Assembly (NCBI RefSeq): GCF_002197845.1
Contig: NZ_NIDE01000001.1
Location: 558,001-622,000, forward strand
Length of the DNA: 64,000 bases
Direction: 5' to 3'
Origin: Fimbriiglobus ruber
GTDB taxonomy: Bacteria; Planctomycetota; Planctomycetia; Gemmatales; Gemmataceae
The notes under the pieces are model-generated. The model saw nothing but the letters and a program-made list of their open reading frames with translations. It made no database searches and was not told where the DNA came from. Made by a program: the position numbers and the translations under genes. This document shows positions 8,844 to 18,391 of this stretch, in pieces. Each line of letters starts with the position of its first letter. Within the stretch, counting starts at the first letter, position 1.

Positions 8844-9135
8844 GGCGGGATACTTCCTGTATGGACTCTGGACAGCCGACCGAATCCGCTGCCGTTTAAA
8901 ATTACGGCAATGCCCATCGATGTGTGATTCGATCGGTGACTCTCGGACCGGAAAAGCGCCCGAGTGGTTCGCGGGAAATGCCCCAATCGCGAAGGGAAAC
9001 TATTTGACCGGCGTCCCCGTATTGTTTAAAAGGGAAGTGTAGAGTTAATCCGCTGAACCTGCCTCGCCTCGCTTTCTGTTCCCGCCCGTGCGTTCTCCCT
9101 CGCGCCGCAGTTGCTGTCCCGGTTCGGAGCCCGCG

Positions 9136-11550
9136 ATGATCCGCGCCTCGATTGTCTTGGCTGCGTTCGCGGCAGTCATCACCCCGGCGATTTCGCGGGC
9201 AGCCCCGATTGTTACACCCGCGGTTGTCCGCCTCGATAGCCCCGAATCGACACAACAAATTCTCGTGACGGGAACCGGTGTCGGTGGTCGACCAATCGAC
9301 CTGACACGCACCGTTACTTACGAAGTCGCCAATCCCGCCATCGCCACGATCGACCCGACCGGCCTGCTCGCGCCGCGTGCGGACGGGCGCACCGAGCTTG
9401 TGGTGATCGCCGGAGCCGATCGCGTCCGCGTCCCGATCGAAGTCTCCGGCTTCGCAACCCTGCGGCCGGTGTCGTTCGAGAACGATGTGATTCCCCTTTT
9501 GACCAAAGCGACGTGCAATGCGGGCGGGTGTCACGGGAAGGCCGAGGGGCAGAACGGCTTTAAGCTCTCGGTCTTCGGCTTTGACCCGGTGGCAGATCAC
9601 GCGGCCGTCGTGATGGAGGCCCGCGGGCGGCGAGTGTTCGTAGCCGCGCCCGAATCGAGCCTGCTTTTGCTTAAGGGGGCAGGGCGGGTACCGCACGGCG
9701 GCGGCAAGAAACTCGACGAGGGAACGCCTCGTTACCGTCGGCTCGCGCGGTGGGTCGCCGAAGGCGCCGCCTATGGTCGGGGCGACGCACCCCCGGTCGT
9801 GTCGCTCGAAGTCGAACCAGCGCAGCGGTTACTGGCCCTCAGCGGAACGCAACAAATCCGCGTCACGGCGGTCGATGCCGCGGGCGGGCGGCGGTGTGTG
9901 TCGGCGGAAGCCGAGTACGACTCGAACGCGCCGTCCATTGCGGTCGTCGACCGCCGCGGGTGGGTGCGGGCGAGCGACATCCCCGGCGAGAGCGCGATCC
10001 TGGTGCGGTATCACGGCCACGTCGCCGTCAGTCGGCTCACCCTCCCGCGCCCGGGCGTCACCTTCCCGCGTCCCGCGGAAGCAAACTTCGTCGACCGCCG
10101 CGTGTGGGACAAACTCGAACAACTCGGCATCCCGCCCAGCGGCCTGGCGGACGACGCCGAGTTTCTCCGCCGCGTTTACCTGGACACGATCGGCACGATG
10201 CCGACGCCGGACGAGGCGCGCACATTCTTTGCAGCCGCCGACCCGAACAAACGGGCGAAGCTGATCGACCAGTTGCTCGACCGACCCGAGTACGCCGACT
10301 ACTGGGCGATGAAGTGGGCTGACTTGCTCCGCGTCGATCGGGACGCGGTGAACCCGAAGGCGGCCATCGCGATGACGCGGTGGGTCCGCAAGCAGTTCGC
10401 CGAGAACCGGCCGTTCGACCAGTTCGCCCGCGACATCCTGACCGCCCGCGGCAATACCGCCAAAGAGGGGCCGGCCGCGGTGTACGTGGTCATGTCGACG
10501 CCCGAGGAATTGGGCAGGTCGATGGCCCAGCTTTTCTGCGGCGTGCGACTCGCCTGTGCCCAGTGTCACCACCACCCGTCGGACCGCTGGGGCCAGGACG
10601 ATTACTTTGCCCTCGCCGGCTTCTTTTCGGGCGTGACCCGCAAGACCATTCCCGGCGGCGGTACCGCCGTCACGAACGGGTCCGGCGGTGATTTGAAAAA
10701 CCCGCGAACCAACACGGTCGTGCCCACCCGTGCGCTCGGGGCTGCTGCGGTCGCCAAGTTTGACGGGGTGGTCGATCGCCGGAACACGCTCGCCGATTGG
10801 CTGTCCGCACCCGATAACCCGTACTTCGCCCCGGCGGTCGCGAACCGGATCTGGGCTCACTACTTCGGCCGCGGATTGGTCGAACCCGTTGACGACATCC
10901 GACCCACCAACCCGGCGACTAACGAACCGCTACTGGCCGACCTCGCGGCTCATCTCCGTGATGGGAAGTACAACCTGAAGGCATTCACTCGCACGCTCCT
11001 GAACTCCCGCACCTACCAACTCACCTCGCGCCCGCTCCCCGGGAACGCGGACGACGCCCAGAACTTTTCCCACGCGGCGGCCAAGGCGTTACCGGCCGAG
11101 GTTCTACTCGACGCGATCAGTCGAGCGACCGGTGTGCCCGAGAAGTTCAACGGCTGGCCGGAAGGCTACCGGGCGATCGAACTCTGGGACAACCGGGTGC
11201 CGTCGTACTTCTTCCGCATCTTCGGCCGCCCGTTGCGTGCCAGCGTCTGCGAATGCGAACGGAGCAACGAGCCGAGCATCACTCAGGCGCTACACTTGAT
11301 GAATTCGCCCGAGATCGCCGAGAAGATCCGGGCCAAAACGGGCACCGCCCGAAAGCTCGCCGACTCGGCGAAGCCGCCGGCCGAGATCGTGAACGAACTC
11401 TACCTCACCGCGCTCGCCCGCCTGCCGACGGACCAAGAGCGACTACAGATGCTCAAAGTCTTCGCGGAAGCCGGGCCGGACCGCCGGGCCGCGACTGAAG
11501 ACGTACTGTGGGCGTTGCTCAACACGAAAGAGTTTCTTTACAACCACTAA
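9136..11550 (+). CDS. DUF1549/DUF1553 protein with haem-type motifs and Ig-like N-terminus
   Basis: 804 aa. The start at 9136 begins a clear signal peptide (MIRASIVLAAFAAVITPAIS); an in-frame ATG 16 codons upstream would place polar sequence before it. Residues about 25-110 look like a BIG2/Ig-like domain (YEVANPAIATIDPTGLL). TCNAGGCHGK follows, a CX4CH version of the cytochrome-like motif of this family, and a second Ig-like segment near 255-300. DUF1549 and DUF1553 follow, with CAQCHHHPSDRW (CxxCH) and ANRIWAHYFGRGLVEP. These secreted proteins are very abundant in planctomycetes and pair with DUF1501 proteins, as here; their biochemical role is not established. The product is probably periplasmic. 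Confidence 0.92.
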   Translation: MIRASIVLAAFAAVITPAISRAAPIVTPAVVRLDSPESTQQILVTGTGVGGRPIDLTRTVTYEVANPAIATIDPTGLLAPRADGRTELVVIAGADRVRVPIEVSGFATLRPVSFENDVIPLLTKATCNAGGCHGKAEGQNGFKLSVFGFDPVADHAAVVMEARGRRVFVAAPESSLLLLKGAGRVPHGGGKKLDEGTPRYRRLARWVAEGAAYGRGDAPPVVSLEVEPAQRLLALSGTQQIRVTAVDAAGGRRCVSAEAEYDSNAPSIAVVDRRGWVRASDIPGESAILVRYHGHVAVSRLTLPRPGVTFPRPAEANFVDRRVWDKLEQLGIPPSGLADDAEFLRRVYLDTIGTMPTPDEARTFFAAADPNKRAKLIDQLLDRPEYADYWAMKWADLLRVDRDAVNPKAAIAMTRWVRKQFAENRPFDQFARDILTARGNTAKEGPAAVYVVMSTPEELGRSMAQLFCGVRLACAQCHHHPSDRWGQDDYFALAGFFSGVTRKTIPGGGTAVTNGSGGDLKNPRTNTVVPTRALGAAAVAKFDGVVDRRNTLADWLSAPDNPYFAPAVANRIWAHYFGRGLVEPVDDIRPTNPATNEPLLADLAAHLRDGKYNLKAFTRTLLNSRTYQLTSRPLPGNADDAQNFSHAAAKALPAEVLLDAISRATGVPEKFNGWPEGYRAIELWDNRVPSYFFRIFGRPLRASVCECERSNEPSITQALHLMNSPEIAEKIRAKTGTARKLADSAKPPAEIVNELYLTALARLPTDQERLQMLKVFAEAGPDRRAATEDVLWALLNTKEFLYNH

Positions 11551-11569
11551 TGATTCTCAAGACCAGAAG

Positions 11570-11695
11570 ACAGGAATGGCCATAAAGAGGCACAAAAGAC
11601 ACAAAAATAAGAAAAAATATAGAGCAGAATATCTTTAATGTCTTTCTGGGTTTTAATTTTCGTGTCTTTTTGTGCCTCTTTGTGGCCATTCCTGT
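11570..11695. repeat. Imperfect inverted repeat of the GGCACAAAAAGACAC type
   Basis: The left arm (11570-11608) and right arm (11656-11695) are reverse complements with a few mismatches, around an A/T-rich loop. It fills most of the gap between the DUF1549 and DUF1501 genes. A related single arm lies at 24304-24345. It could act as a terminator or RNA hairpin, and its sequence type recurs as a dispersed element. Confidence 0.8.
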
Positions 11696-11708
11696 TTTGG
11701 AGAGTGCC

Positions 11709-13001
11709 GTGAACCCAACCCGCCGCCGGATGTTGAAGATCGGGGCGACCGGCCTGATCGGCGGATTGAGTCTGCCGCGCCTGCTGCAACTTCAAGCCGG
11801 CGCGCCGACGCCCGCGCCGGCGGCGGCCCAGGCTTGCATCTTCCTGTTCCTGGAAGGCGGCCCGTCGCACATCGACATGTTCGACATGAAGCCGGACGCC
11901 CCGCAGGAAATTCGCGGGCCTTATAAGCCCGTGGCGACCAGCGTGCCCGGCACCCGGATCTGCGAACACCTGCCGCGGATCGCGAAACTGGCCCACAAGT
12001 ACACGATCCTCCGCAGCCACAGTCACAACGACAACGGCCACAACACCGGCTACCACTACGTCATGACCGGCTACAAGGCCGACTTCCCGGACGGCAACTC
12101 GAAGGCTCCGAACAACCACCTCTTCCCTTCGATCGGGTCGATTATCTCCCGGGAACTCGGGCCGAAGTCGCCGGTCCCGCCGTACATCAACGTGCCGGAC
12201 GTGATGGCCGGCGGCGGGCCGGGGTTTTACGGGTCGAAGTACGCCCCGTTTGTGATCGACGCGAATCCGTCGCAGCCGGACTTCGAGGTTCGCGACCTGA
12301 AACCGATCGAAGGCATCGACGCGGAACGTCGCGAGCGGCGGCGGAAGCTGTTGGCGGCGGCCGAGGCTCCGACCGCGAAGGGCCGCCAGGAGTCGATGGA
12401 AACGTATTACCGCAAAGCCCAGGAACTGATTACTTCGCCCGCCGCCCGCAAGGCGTTCGACATCGCTTCGGAACCGGCTGCCCTGCGCGAGAAGTACGGG
12501 TACACGTCGCTCGGCCAGTGTGCGCTCCTCGCCCGCCGACTGGTCGAGGGCGGCTGCCGGTTCGTTGGCGTGGACCACAGCGGCTGGGACCACCACTTCA
12601 CCATCTTCCCCAGCCTGGAAAAGGACATGCTGCCGCACGTCGACCGGGCGTTCAGTGCCCTAGTCGAAGACCTCGACCAGCGGGGCTTGCTCGACACAAC
12701 CCTGGTCGTGTTGATGGGCGAGATGGGCCGGACGCCGCGGGTAAATAAAGACGCCGGCCGCGATCACTGGTCGATGGCCCAAAGCGTCGTGTTCGCGGGC
12801 GGCGGAACCAAGCCCGGCCAGGTGATCGGTGCGACTGACAAACAAGCCGGCGCGCCAACGACCGACCCGGTTGGTGTGCCGGACTTGCTGCGCACGATCT
12901 TCCATCAAATGGGGGTCGACACGACGAAAGTGTACAACACGCCACAGGGCCGGCCGGTGCCGATCGTGGACGGCGGGAAACTCATCAAGGATCTGGTCTA
13001 A
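11709..13001 (+). CDS. DUF1501 protein, Tat-exported
   Basis: 430 aa. GTG at 11709 is preferred: GGAGAG lies just upstream and the product then begins MNPTRRRMLKIGATGLIGGL, a twin-arginine signal. An in-frame ATG at 11670 falls inside the preceding inverted repeat. The body has the DUF1501 hallmarks of a sulfatase/alkaline-phosphatase-like fold: FLEGGPSHIDMFDMKP, SHNDNGHNTGYHYVMTG, GVDHSGWDHH and LMGEMGRTPRVN. It sits downstream of DUF1549/DUF1553, the usual planctomycete pair. The substrate is unknown. Confidence 0.9.
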   Translation: MNPTRRRMLKIGATGLIGGLSLPRLLQLQAGAPTPAPAAAQACIFLFLEGGPSHIDMFDMKPDAPQEIRGPYKPVATSVPGTRICEHLPRIAKLAHKYTILRSHSHNDNGHNTGYHYVMTGYKADFPDGNSKAPNNHLFPSIGSIISRELGPKSPVPPYINVPDVMAGGGPGFYGSKYAPFVIDANPSQPDFEVRDLKPIEGIDAERRERRRKLLAAAEAPTAKGRQESMETYYRKAQELITSPAARKAFDIASEPAALREKYGYTSLGQCALLARRLVEGGCRFVGVDHSGWDHHFTIFPSLEKDMLPHVDRAFSALVEDLDQRGLLDTTLVVLMGEMGRTPRVNKDAGRDHWSMAQSVVFAGGGTKPGQVIGATDKQAGAPTTDPVGVPDLLRTIFHQMGVDTTKVYNTPQGRPVPIVDGGKLIKDLV

Positions 13002-13239
13002 TAGTTATTAGCTTGTTAATAGAGTAGAGATCACTTTGCCAATGGACCTGCGAAATGCCAGTCGACAAAATTGAGGCTACCGTTCGTTCGATGTGCCGAT
13101 AGACTAACGACGGCGTCGTATTTGACTGGCAGTCGCCTGAAACAGCCTGGTGCCTACTACTGCGACAGCCCACCCTTCACGTTGTAACTCTCGCCATTCG
13201 AGGAGTTTCCGATCTGGCGCGGGCCGAGGTGAATAAGAC

Positions 13240-13839
13240 ATGACCGAAGAGACCCCATCGCCGGAACATAATCTGGGCGAGTCTATCCAAGTTTTTAAGC
13301 CCATGATGGGAAATATTTTCGCGGGATTCATTATCAGCCTTCTGCTCCTCGCTGGGAGCGCGGCCTTGGTTGGTTTTCCGCTTCGGTCTGCATATCGTCA
13401 GGACTGGAATCTTCCGTTGAGTCATGAGAAAGACTTTTCTTGGTTGCTTGTTGGTTTGTATTGCATGTTGAGTTTTGTTGTTGGTGTACTGGGTGTATTA
13501 TTGGCATGGTATTGTCGAAAATTATTATTCTTCCGGGTTGAAGTTTACAAGAATGGCTTCCGGTGTGTATCGCGGGGATCTACCGACGATGTTCGGTGGG
13601 CCGATGTGACTGGCATTCAGGAAACGATTTTGTACGAGTCACCTCCCATCCTCAAGGGGGCTGCCAAACACCTACTCCCAAAAGTCGCGAGTTCGAGTTA
13701 CTTGGTAATGACCGCATCGGGAGAAAAGTTTGGATTTGATGGCAACTCGGTCAAATCGATCAGGCGATTTGGAAAACTTTTGCGGGAACAAGCCGATCGA
13801 CTTTCCTTGCCCTGGGAAGTTGTCGAAGAATACGCTTAA
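13240..13839 (+). CDS. Two-TM membrane protein with possible PH-like domain
   Basis: 199 aa. Hydrophobic segments at about residues 25-47 (GNIFAGFIISLLLLAGSAAL) and 66-92 (LLVGLYCMLSFVVGVLGVLL) are followed by a soluble C-terminal half (FRVEVYKNGFRCVSRG...VRWADVTGIQETI...YLVMTASGEKFGFDG) with the strand pattern of a bacterial PH-like domain. The gene is clearly lower in GC than its neighbours, with TTG- and ATT-rich stretches near 13440-13530, and it interrupts the DUF1501 to PPC-domain gene order. This suggests later insertion. Function unknown; the PH-like call is weak. Confidence 0.7.
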   Translation: MTEETPSPEHNLGESIQVFKPMMGNIFAGFIISLLLLAGSAALVGFPLRSAYRQDWNLPLSHEKDFSWLLVGLYCMLSFVVGVLGVLLAWYCRKLLFFRVEVYKNGFRCVSRGSTDDVRWADVTGIQETILYESPPILKGAAKHLLPKVASSSYLVMTASGEKFGFDGNSVKSIRRFGKLLREQADRLSLPWEVVEEYA

Positions 13840-13851
13840 TGCGGACGTTGC

Positions 13852-16257
13852 GTGGAGACATCAATGATTTGCCGTCTTGGCCTCTTTTCTCTCCTGGGTG
13901 TCCTCGCTCTCACTACGCCGTCCCCAGCCCAACTCGCGCCCGAAATCGGCTCCGTCTTCCCCCCGGGCGGCAAAGCGGGCACGACGGTCGCCGTCCAACT
14001 CGGCGGGGCCGAGTGGACGCCGGACATGCAGTTCTTCGTTCACGACAAGCGGGTGAAGCTCGAAATCCTCGGGCCGCCGGGCGAGTTGCTGATCCCGCCT
14101 CCTCCTTATTGGTTCGGGGCCAAGGGTCGGCTCACGGGACCGCCACTACTCCGCGAACGACCCGCCCGTTTCATTCTCCCGGCTGACCTTCCGCCCGGCC
14201 CCATCCGTTGGCAAGCCGCCAACGCCAACGGGATCACCTCGGCTGGGGTGTTCGTCGTCGGAGTGGGCCTCGAATTAATCGAGGATGAAAAGCGGACAGC
14301 TGCACAACCGCTGCCCTCCTTGCCCGTCACCGTTTCCGGTCGTCTGCTCAAGAACGAGGAAGTTGATCGGTATCGGTTCGTCGCGACGAAAGCCGGGCCG
14401 GTCACGTGCGAATTGACCGCCCGTCGGCTCGGGTCGAACTTCAACGGCGTCATTGAGGTGTTCGACGCCCGGAATCGCCGGCTCGCGGAAGCCGTGGACA
14501 CGGAAGGGCTCGATCCGGTGCTCACGTTCTCAGCCGTCGTGGGAACCGAATACACAGTCGCCGTAAGGGACATCGACCACGCGGGCGACCGATCGTACAC
14601 GTATCGCCTTGCGCTGACTCCGGGGCCGCGGGTGTTGGCTGTCTTGCCCGCTGTTGGCAAGCGGGGTGAAACCCGCGAGGTGGAATTCGTCGGCGTCGGC
14701 CTCGCGACTGGTGGGCCGGGCGTGGAGTCGTTGCGGCGACCCGTCACGTTCCCCGCCGGGCCAGCCACGTCGTTCGTCTACCAACTGGAAACGCCGTGGG
14801 GATCGGTGCCGTACACTTTCCCACTCGACGACCTGACCGAGACGGTTCGTTCGGTCGGCAACGCTCAGCCCATGCCTCTGGTTGTACCCGGTGCCGTGAC
14901 GGGCACGCTCGATTCCCCGACGGCCGAGGCCCGGTACATGCTCGCGGGCAAGAAGGGCGATCGCTGGTCGATCGCAGCCGAGGCCCGGCGGTTCGGATCG
15001 CCGCTCGATGTCACCCTTCGACTGCTCGGCCCGGATGGTAAAGACCTTGCCCACAACGACGACCTGCCCGCCACCACCGACGCCGGACTGGAATTCACTG
15101 TGCCGGCAGATGGGGCGTATCAACTCGTCGTCGGCGACACGACCGGGTCGGGCGGCTCGCGGGCTGCCGTCTACCGGGTCGCGGTCCGTCATCCGATCGA
15201 CGGCTACAGACTCCACGTCTCGGCTCAGAAGTTGAGCCTGCCGCTCGGCCAGAAGACGCCGTTGACGGTGCAGGCCACGCGGACGGGTCAATTCAAAGGG
15301 CCGATCACGTTAACCATCGCGGGTCTGCCGGCCGGCGTGACCGCGCCGCCATCGCCTGTGATTCCCGCGGACAAAAACGAACTGGTCGTGTCGCTCGAAT
15401 CTGCCGCGGACGCTGCGGTGACTGCCTCACTCTTTACGATCACCGGCACCGCCGAGGTCGGCGGCAAGTCCACCTCCCGCCCGGCCCTGGCGACCGCGGC
15501 CGGCAACCTCGCCCCGCGTCACCACACCGAGACCGACACACCGGACCTACTCGTGGCCCTGACTATGAAGCCGCGGGTCAAGGGTGAGCCGGTTGACAAG
15601 GATACCGGGCGGAAGGTGCCCCGCGGGTCGACGCACCCGGCCGAAGTGACCGTCCAACGGCTCGAAGGGTATGCCGGCGAAATCACACTCCGTCAGGCCG
15701 CCCGGCAGTCGTATCAGGTCCAGGGAATCACCGGGCGCGACGTGACGATTCCGGCCGGTGTCACCCGCTTCTTTTACCCCTGTTTCATGCCGGAATGGCT
15801 GGAGACGAGCCGGACGTCGCGGATGGGGATCGTGGCCGAAGTGAAGGTGCCCGACCCGAAGGGCAACGTCCGCCACCTCGTCGTCCCGATCGAAGGGTTC
15901 GTGACGATGACGATGGAAGGGGCGCTCCTGAAGTTGTCGAGCCCGGACGTGGAACGACAGGTTCGCGCGGGCGAAGCGTTCACTGTGAAAGTCAAGTTAG
16001 CCCGGTCGCCTCATTTGAGCGGCCCGGTCCGGTTGGAATTACGCCTACCTGACGACTTGACGGGGATGGCGACGGCCGACCCTGTCGCTGTCCCGCCAGA
16101 CCGTCTGGAGGCCGATTTTCGCATCCTCCCGACTGCCGCGGCTGGCCGATTAACCGGCGAGCAGGTGTTCACGATTCGGGGGACGGCCGTTCAACCCGGC
16201 AATCTCCCGGTCGTGTCCGAAACGGTCGTCCGGATCGTGCCCGCGACTGTGAAATGA
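13852..16257 (+). CDS. Secreted protein with pre-peptidase C-terminal (PPC) domains
   Basis: 801 aa from ATG 13852; ATG 13864 (MICRLGLFSLLGVLALTTPS) gives the same signal peptide and is equally likely. After an N-terminal IPT/TIG-like segment (IGSVFPPGGKAGTTVAVQLGG) come PPC-type beta domains: one at about 150-250 with VDRYRFVATKAGPVTCEL, a second near 345-440 with ARYMLAGKKGDRWSIAAEARRFGSPLDV. The C-terminal third has further beta-rich segments. Proteins of this layout sit beside DUF1549/DUF1501 genes in many planctomycetes. No catalytic motif is seen, so a cell-surface or periplasmic binding role is the best guess. Confidence 0.85.
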   Translation: METSMICRLGLFSLLGVLALTTPSPAQLAPEIGSVFPPGGKAGTTVAVQLGGAEWTPDMQFFVHDKRVKLEILGPPGELLIPPPPYWFGAKGRLTGPPLLRERPARFILPADLPPGPIRWQAANANGITSAGVFVVGVGLELIEDEKRTAAQPLPSLPVTVSGRLLKNEEVDRYRFVATKAGPVTCELTARRLGSNFNGVIEVFDARNRRLAEAVDTEGLDPVLTFSAVVGTEYTVAVRDIDHAGDRSYTYRLALTPGPRVLAVLPAVGKRGETREVEFVGVGLATGGPGVESLRRPVTFPAGPATSFVYQLETPWGSVPYTFPLDDLTETVRSVGNAQPMPLVVPGAVTGTLDSPTAEARYMLAGKKGDRWSIAAEARRFGSPLDVTLRLLGPDGKDLAHNDDLPATTDAGLEFTVPADGAYQLVVGDTTGSGGSRAAVYRVAVRHPIDGYRLHVSAQKLSLPLGQKTPLTVQATRTGQFKGPITLTIAGLPAGVTAPPSPVIPADKNELVVSLESAADAAVTASLFTITGTAEVGGKSTSRPALATAAGNLAPRHHTETDTPDLLVALTMKPRVKGEPVDKDTGRKVPRGSTHPAEVTVQRLEGYAGEITLRQAARQSYQVQGITGRDVTIPAGVTRFFYPCFMPEWLETSRTSRMGIVAEVKVPDPKGNVRHLVVPIEGFVTMTMEGALLKLSSPDVERQVRAGEAFTVKVKLARSPHLSGPVRLELRLPDDLTGMATADPVAVPPDRLEADFRILPTAAAGRLTGEQVFTIRGTAVQPGNLPVVSETVVRIVPATVK

Positions 16258-16275
16258 TAGCTTGCGGTTGGTTCG

Positions 16276-18189
16276 CTAACGCACTCGTTCGTGGATGTCG
16301 GCGGTGACGAAGGTGTGGCCGGTGTGACAGCCGTTGCAGTAGTGGTAGCCGTTGGGGCGGACGTGGCTGTAGTGGTCGCCGGCGTAGGCGAAGAAGGTGC
16401 GCGGGGAATTCCCCTTTCCGTTCCAGGCCGCCACCTTGCCCTCGGCATCCAGGCCCGCGAGGACCGTGGTCATGAGCGGAGACGTCGGCACCCAGGTCAC
16501 GAGTTTGCCGTCTGGCCCCGGTTCCAGCTGGCTCGTCGTGAGTTTTTCCCAGTTCCCCGGCACGCGCGGGCGGTCGGGATCGTCGAACCGGTCGCGGTAC
16601 GCCGCGTAGAAGACGATCGATTTCACGTTCGGCGGCGGCGGGACCAGCGGGTTCTTGCGCGGGTCCCGCATGCTGTAGGGCGCGTCCGACCAGGGGATCG
16701 GGTTACGGATCGCCTGCTTTACGGCGAGGTTCTCCAGGAAGCCGGAGTCGCCTGTGAAAAGAGCGCCGCTCGCCAGGGTAAACTGGCTGGGGCGGGTGTT
16801 CGCCGTCGCGGGGGGCGCGTCGAAGCGGCCGGGCGCCTGCGAGACTTCCCGCGCGTAGACGGCTACCGGTTCGGAGTCGACGTAAGCCGGGTCGTCGAAC
16901 AGTAATTCGGGTACGGGCGCGGCGGACGTCCAGTCGTCCGAGGTCGAGTAGAGCGCGAACTCCTTCGGACGCGCTCCGAGCGGCGACGCGGAGAAGAGGA
17001 CGCGGCCGCCGGGGCAGGGGGCGGGCGTACCGGCCGAGATCGGTACGCCCTCGGCGTTGGTGCCGGGACCGTAGACCTGCTTTGCCGGGCCGCGTGCGTT
17101 CAGACCGCCCACGCTCATGTCGGCCAAAAGCGAACTCGGGGCCGATTGGATGTATCCCCAGTCCGCCTGGGCGAGGCGAAGGACGCCGGGCGAAGACGGG
17201 TCGTGGGTCGTGTACGCCAGACGGCCGTTGAAGAGCGGGCGCGGACGCCAGGCCGGTCCGTCGCTCTTGACGGCGTAGCCGAAGTCGACGCCGTTCGGTC
17301 TCACGTGGGCCGCCATCCAGTGATCGGTGGGAGCGGTCGCGTACCGGCCGCCCATCGACACCGGTTGCACTTCGGAGCGGTCCGCCGTGACCGCCTCGCG
17401 GTTGCGGCTCCAGAGGCTGAAGATGAGTTGGTCGGAAGCGGCGCTTAACACCGGCCAGCGGTCGTTGTTGCGGTTCGCGGTGATGGGGTGCGACGCGGCG
17501 TCGCCGGTCTTCCAGACCCAGATTTGCGTGGCCCGGCGCGAGTGGTCGCGCCCCAGGTCGGGGAGCCGGCTCGACGCGAACGCGAAGCCGTCCGGACCCA
17601 GGTCGGTCGGGTCGACATCGTCGTAATCGAGTTGCTTGCGCGCCGAGTCAGAAAGGCGTGTTCCGTCCGCGGCGAATCGCATCGGCGGCAGCGCGGTACA
17701 CCCCGGGTCGCTCGGGCCGCCCGTGAGCCGGGCGATCTCGCCGGTTTCCAGTTCGACCTGGAAAATGCGCCAGCGCCCCGCGTCCGGCGGCGCCTTGCGC
17801 CCCGCGAAGAACACCCGCTTGCCGTCCACGCTGACGGACGGGCTCATCACGTCCACGAGCGTGCCCCCTTCGGGGAGTTCGCGGTTCCAGGTCAGTTCCA
17901 CGACGCCGCGATCGGACATGAGCAGCCGGAGACGCCCCTCGCGAGCCTTCCAGGGGATCGTGCCGGGGTAGGTGAACCCCTCTCCTTCGACCGCGGCCGG
18001 TTCCAGACTCGCGGGTTCGCTCCGAGAGGTGAAAACGATCGGGACCGGCGGCAACGCGTGGACGAACGGCAGCAGTTCAGCAGCCGCGGTCCGCGACGGT
18101 TTTGGCGCGGTTAGGAAAAAGTAAGCGCCGCCCGCCGCGAGCACGGTCGGAATAGCGAGCAGCACGTAGCGTAGACAGTGGAGACGCAT
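16276..18189 (-). CDS. HzsA-like secreted cytochrome with C-terminal CxxCH
   Basis: 637 aa from ATG 18189 (MRLHCLRYVLLAIPTVLAAGGAYFF, a signal anchor); the frame stays open to 18276, so a longer N-terminus is possible. The middle of the protein has beta-propeller-like repeats with SPSVSVDGKRVFFAGRK and DLGPDGFAFASSRLPD, as in the hydrazine-synthase alpha-subunit family. The C-terminus carries one c-type haem motif, YCNGCHTGHT. Homologues occur widely in planctomycetes that do not make hydrazine, so the name describes fold only. It is probably periplasmic and redox-active. It is convergent with the PPC gene 18 bp away. Confidence 0.75.
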   Translation of the reverse strand: MRLHCLRYVLLAIPTVLAAGGAYFFLTAPKPSRTAAAELLPFVHALPPVPIVFTSRSEPASLEPAAVEGEGFTYPGTIPWKAREGRLRLLMSDRGVVELTWNRELPEGGTLVDVMSPSVSVDGKRVFFAGRKAPPDAGRWRIFQVELETGEIARLTGGPSDPGCTALPPMRFAADGTRLSDSARKQLDYDDVDPTDLGPDGFAFASSRLPDLGRDHSRRATQIWVWKTGDAASHPITANRNNDRWPVLSAASDQLIFSLWSRNREAVTADRSEVQPVSMGGRYATAPTDHWMAAHVRPNGVDFGYAVKSDGPAWRPRPLFNGRLAYTTHDPSSPGVLRLAQADWGYIQSAPSSLLADMSVGGLNARGPAKQVYGPGTNAEGVPISAGTPAPCPGGRVLFSASPLGARPKEFALYSTSDDWTSAAPVPELLFDDPAYVDSEPVAVYAREVSQAPGRFDAPPATANTRPSQFTLASGALFTGDSGFLENLAVKQAIRNPIPWSDAPYSMRDPRKNPLVPPPPNVKSIVFYAAYRDRFDDPDRPRVPGNWEKLTTSQLEPGPDGKLVTWVPTSPLMTTVLAGLDAEGKVAAWNGKGNSPRTFFAYAGDHYSHVRPNGYHYCNGCHTGHTFVTADIHERVR

Positions 18190-18311
18190 GATTGAAGTGC
18201 TCTGAGAAGTCGGGGCGATTGATGTGTTCCCAGGGTCGCGCTTTGCGACCTGGGGTGTGGATGACGTATTAAACATCCGAGCCGCGACCGTCAGGGAGTG
18301 GTTCCCAAAAA

Positions 18312-18378
18312 GATTTCACCACAGAGCATGTTCTGAATTCTGAGCTTTCGGATTTCTCTGTGACTCTGTGGTGAAATC
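18312..18378. repeat. Inverted repeat GATTTCACCACAGAG / CTCTGTGGTGAAATC
   Basis: Perfect 15-bp arms at 18312-18326 and 18364-18378 separate two minus-strand genes. The CACAGAG core resembles the ACCACAGAGACACAGAG repeats scattered in many bacterial genomes. The hairpin could also end transcription of the DUF1559 gene. Confidence 0.8.
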
Positions 18379-18391
18379 CACGGTGAAGCGT

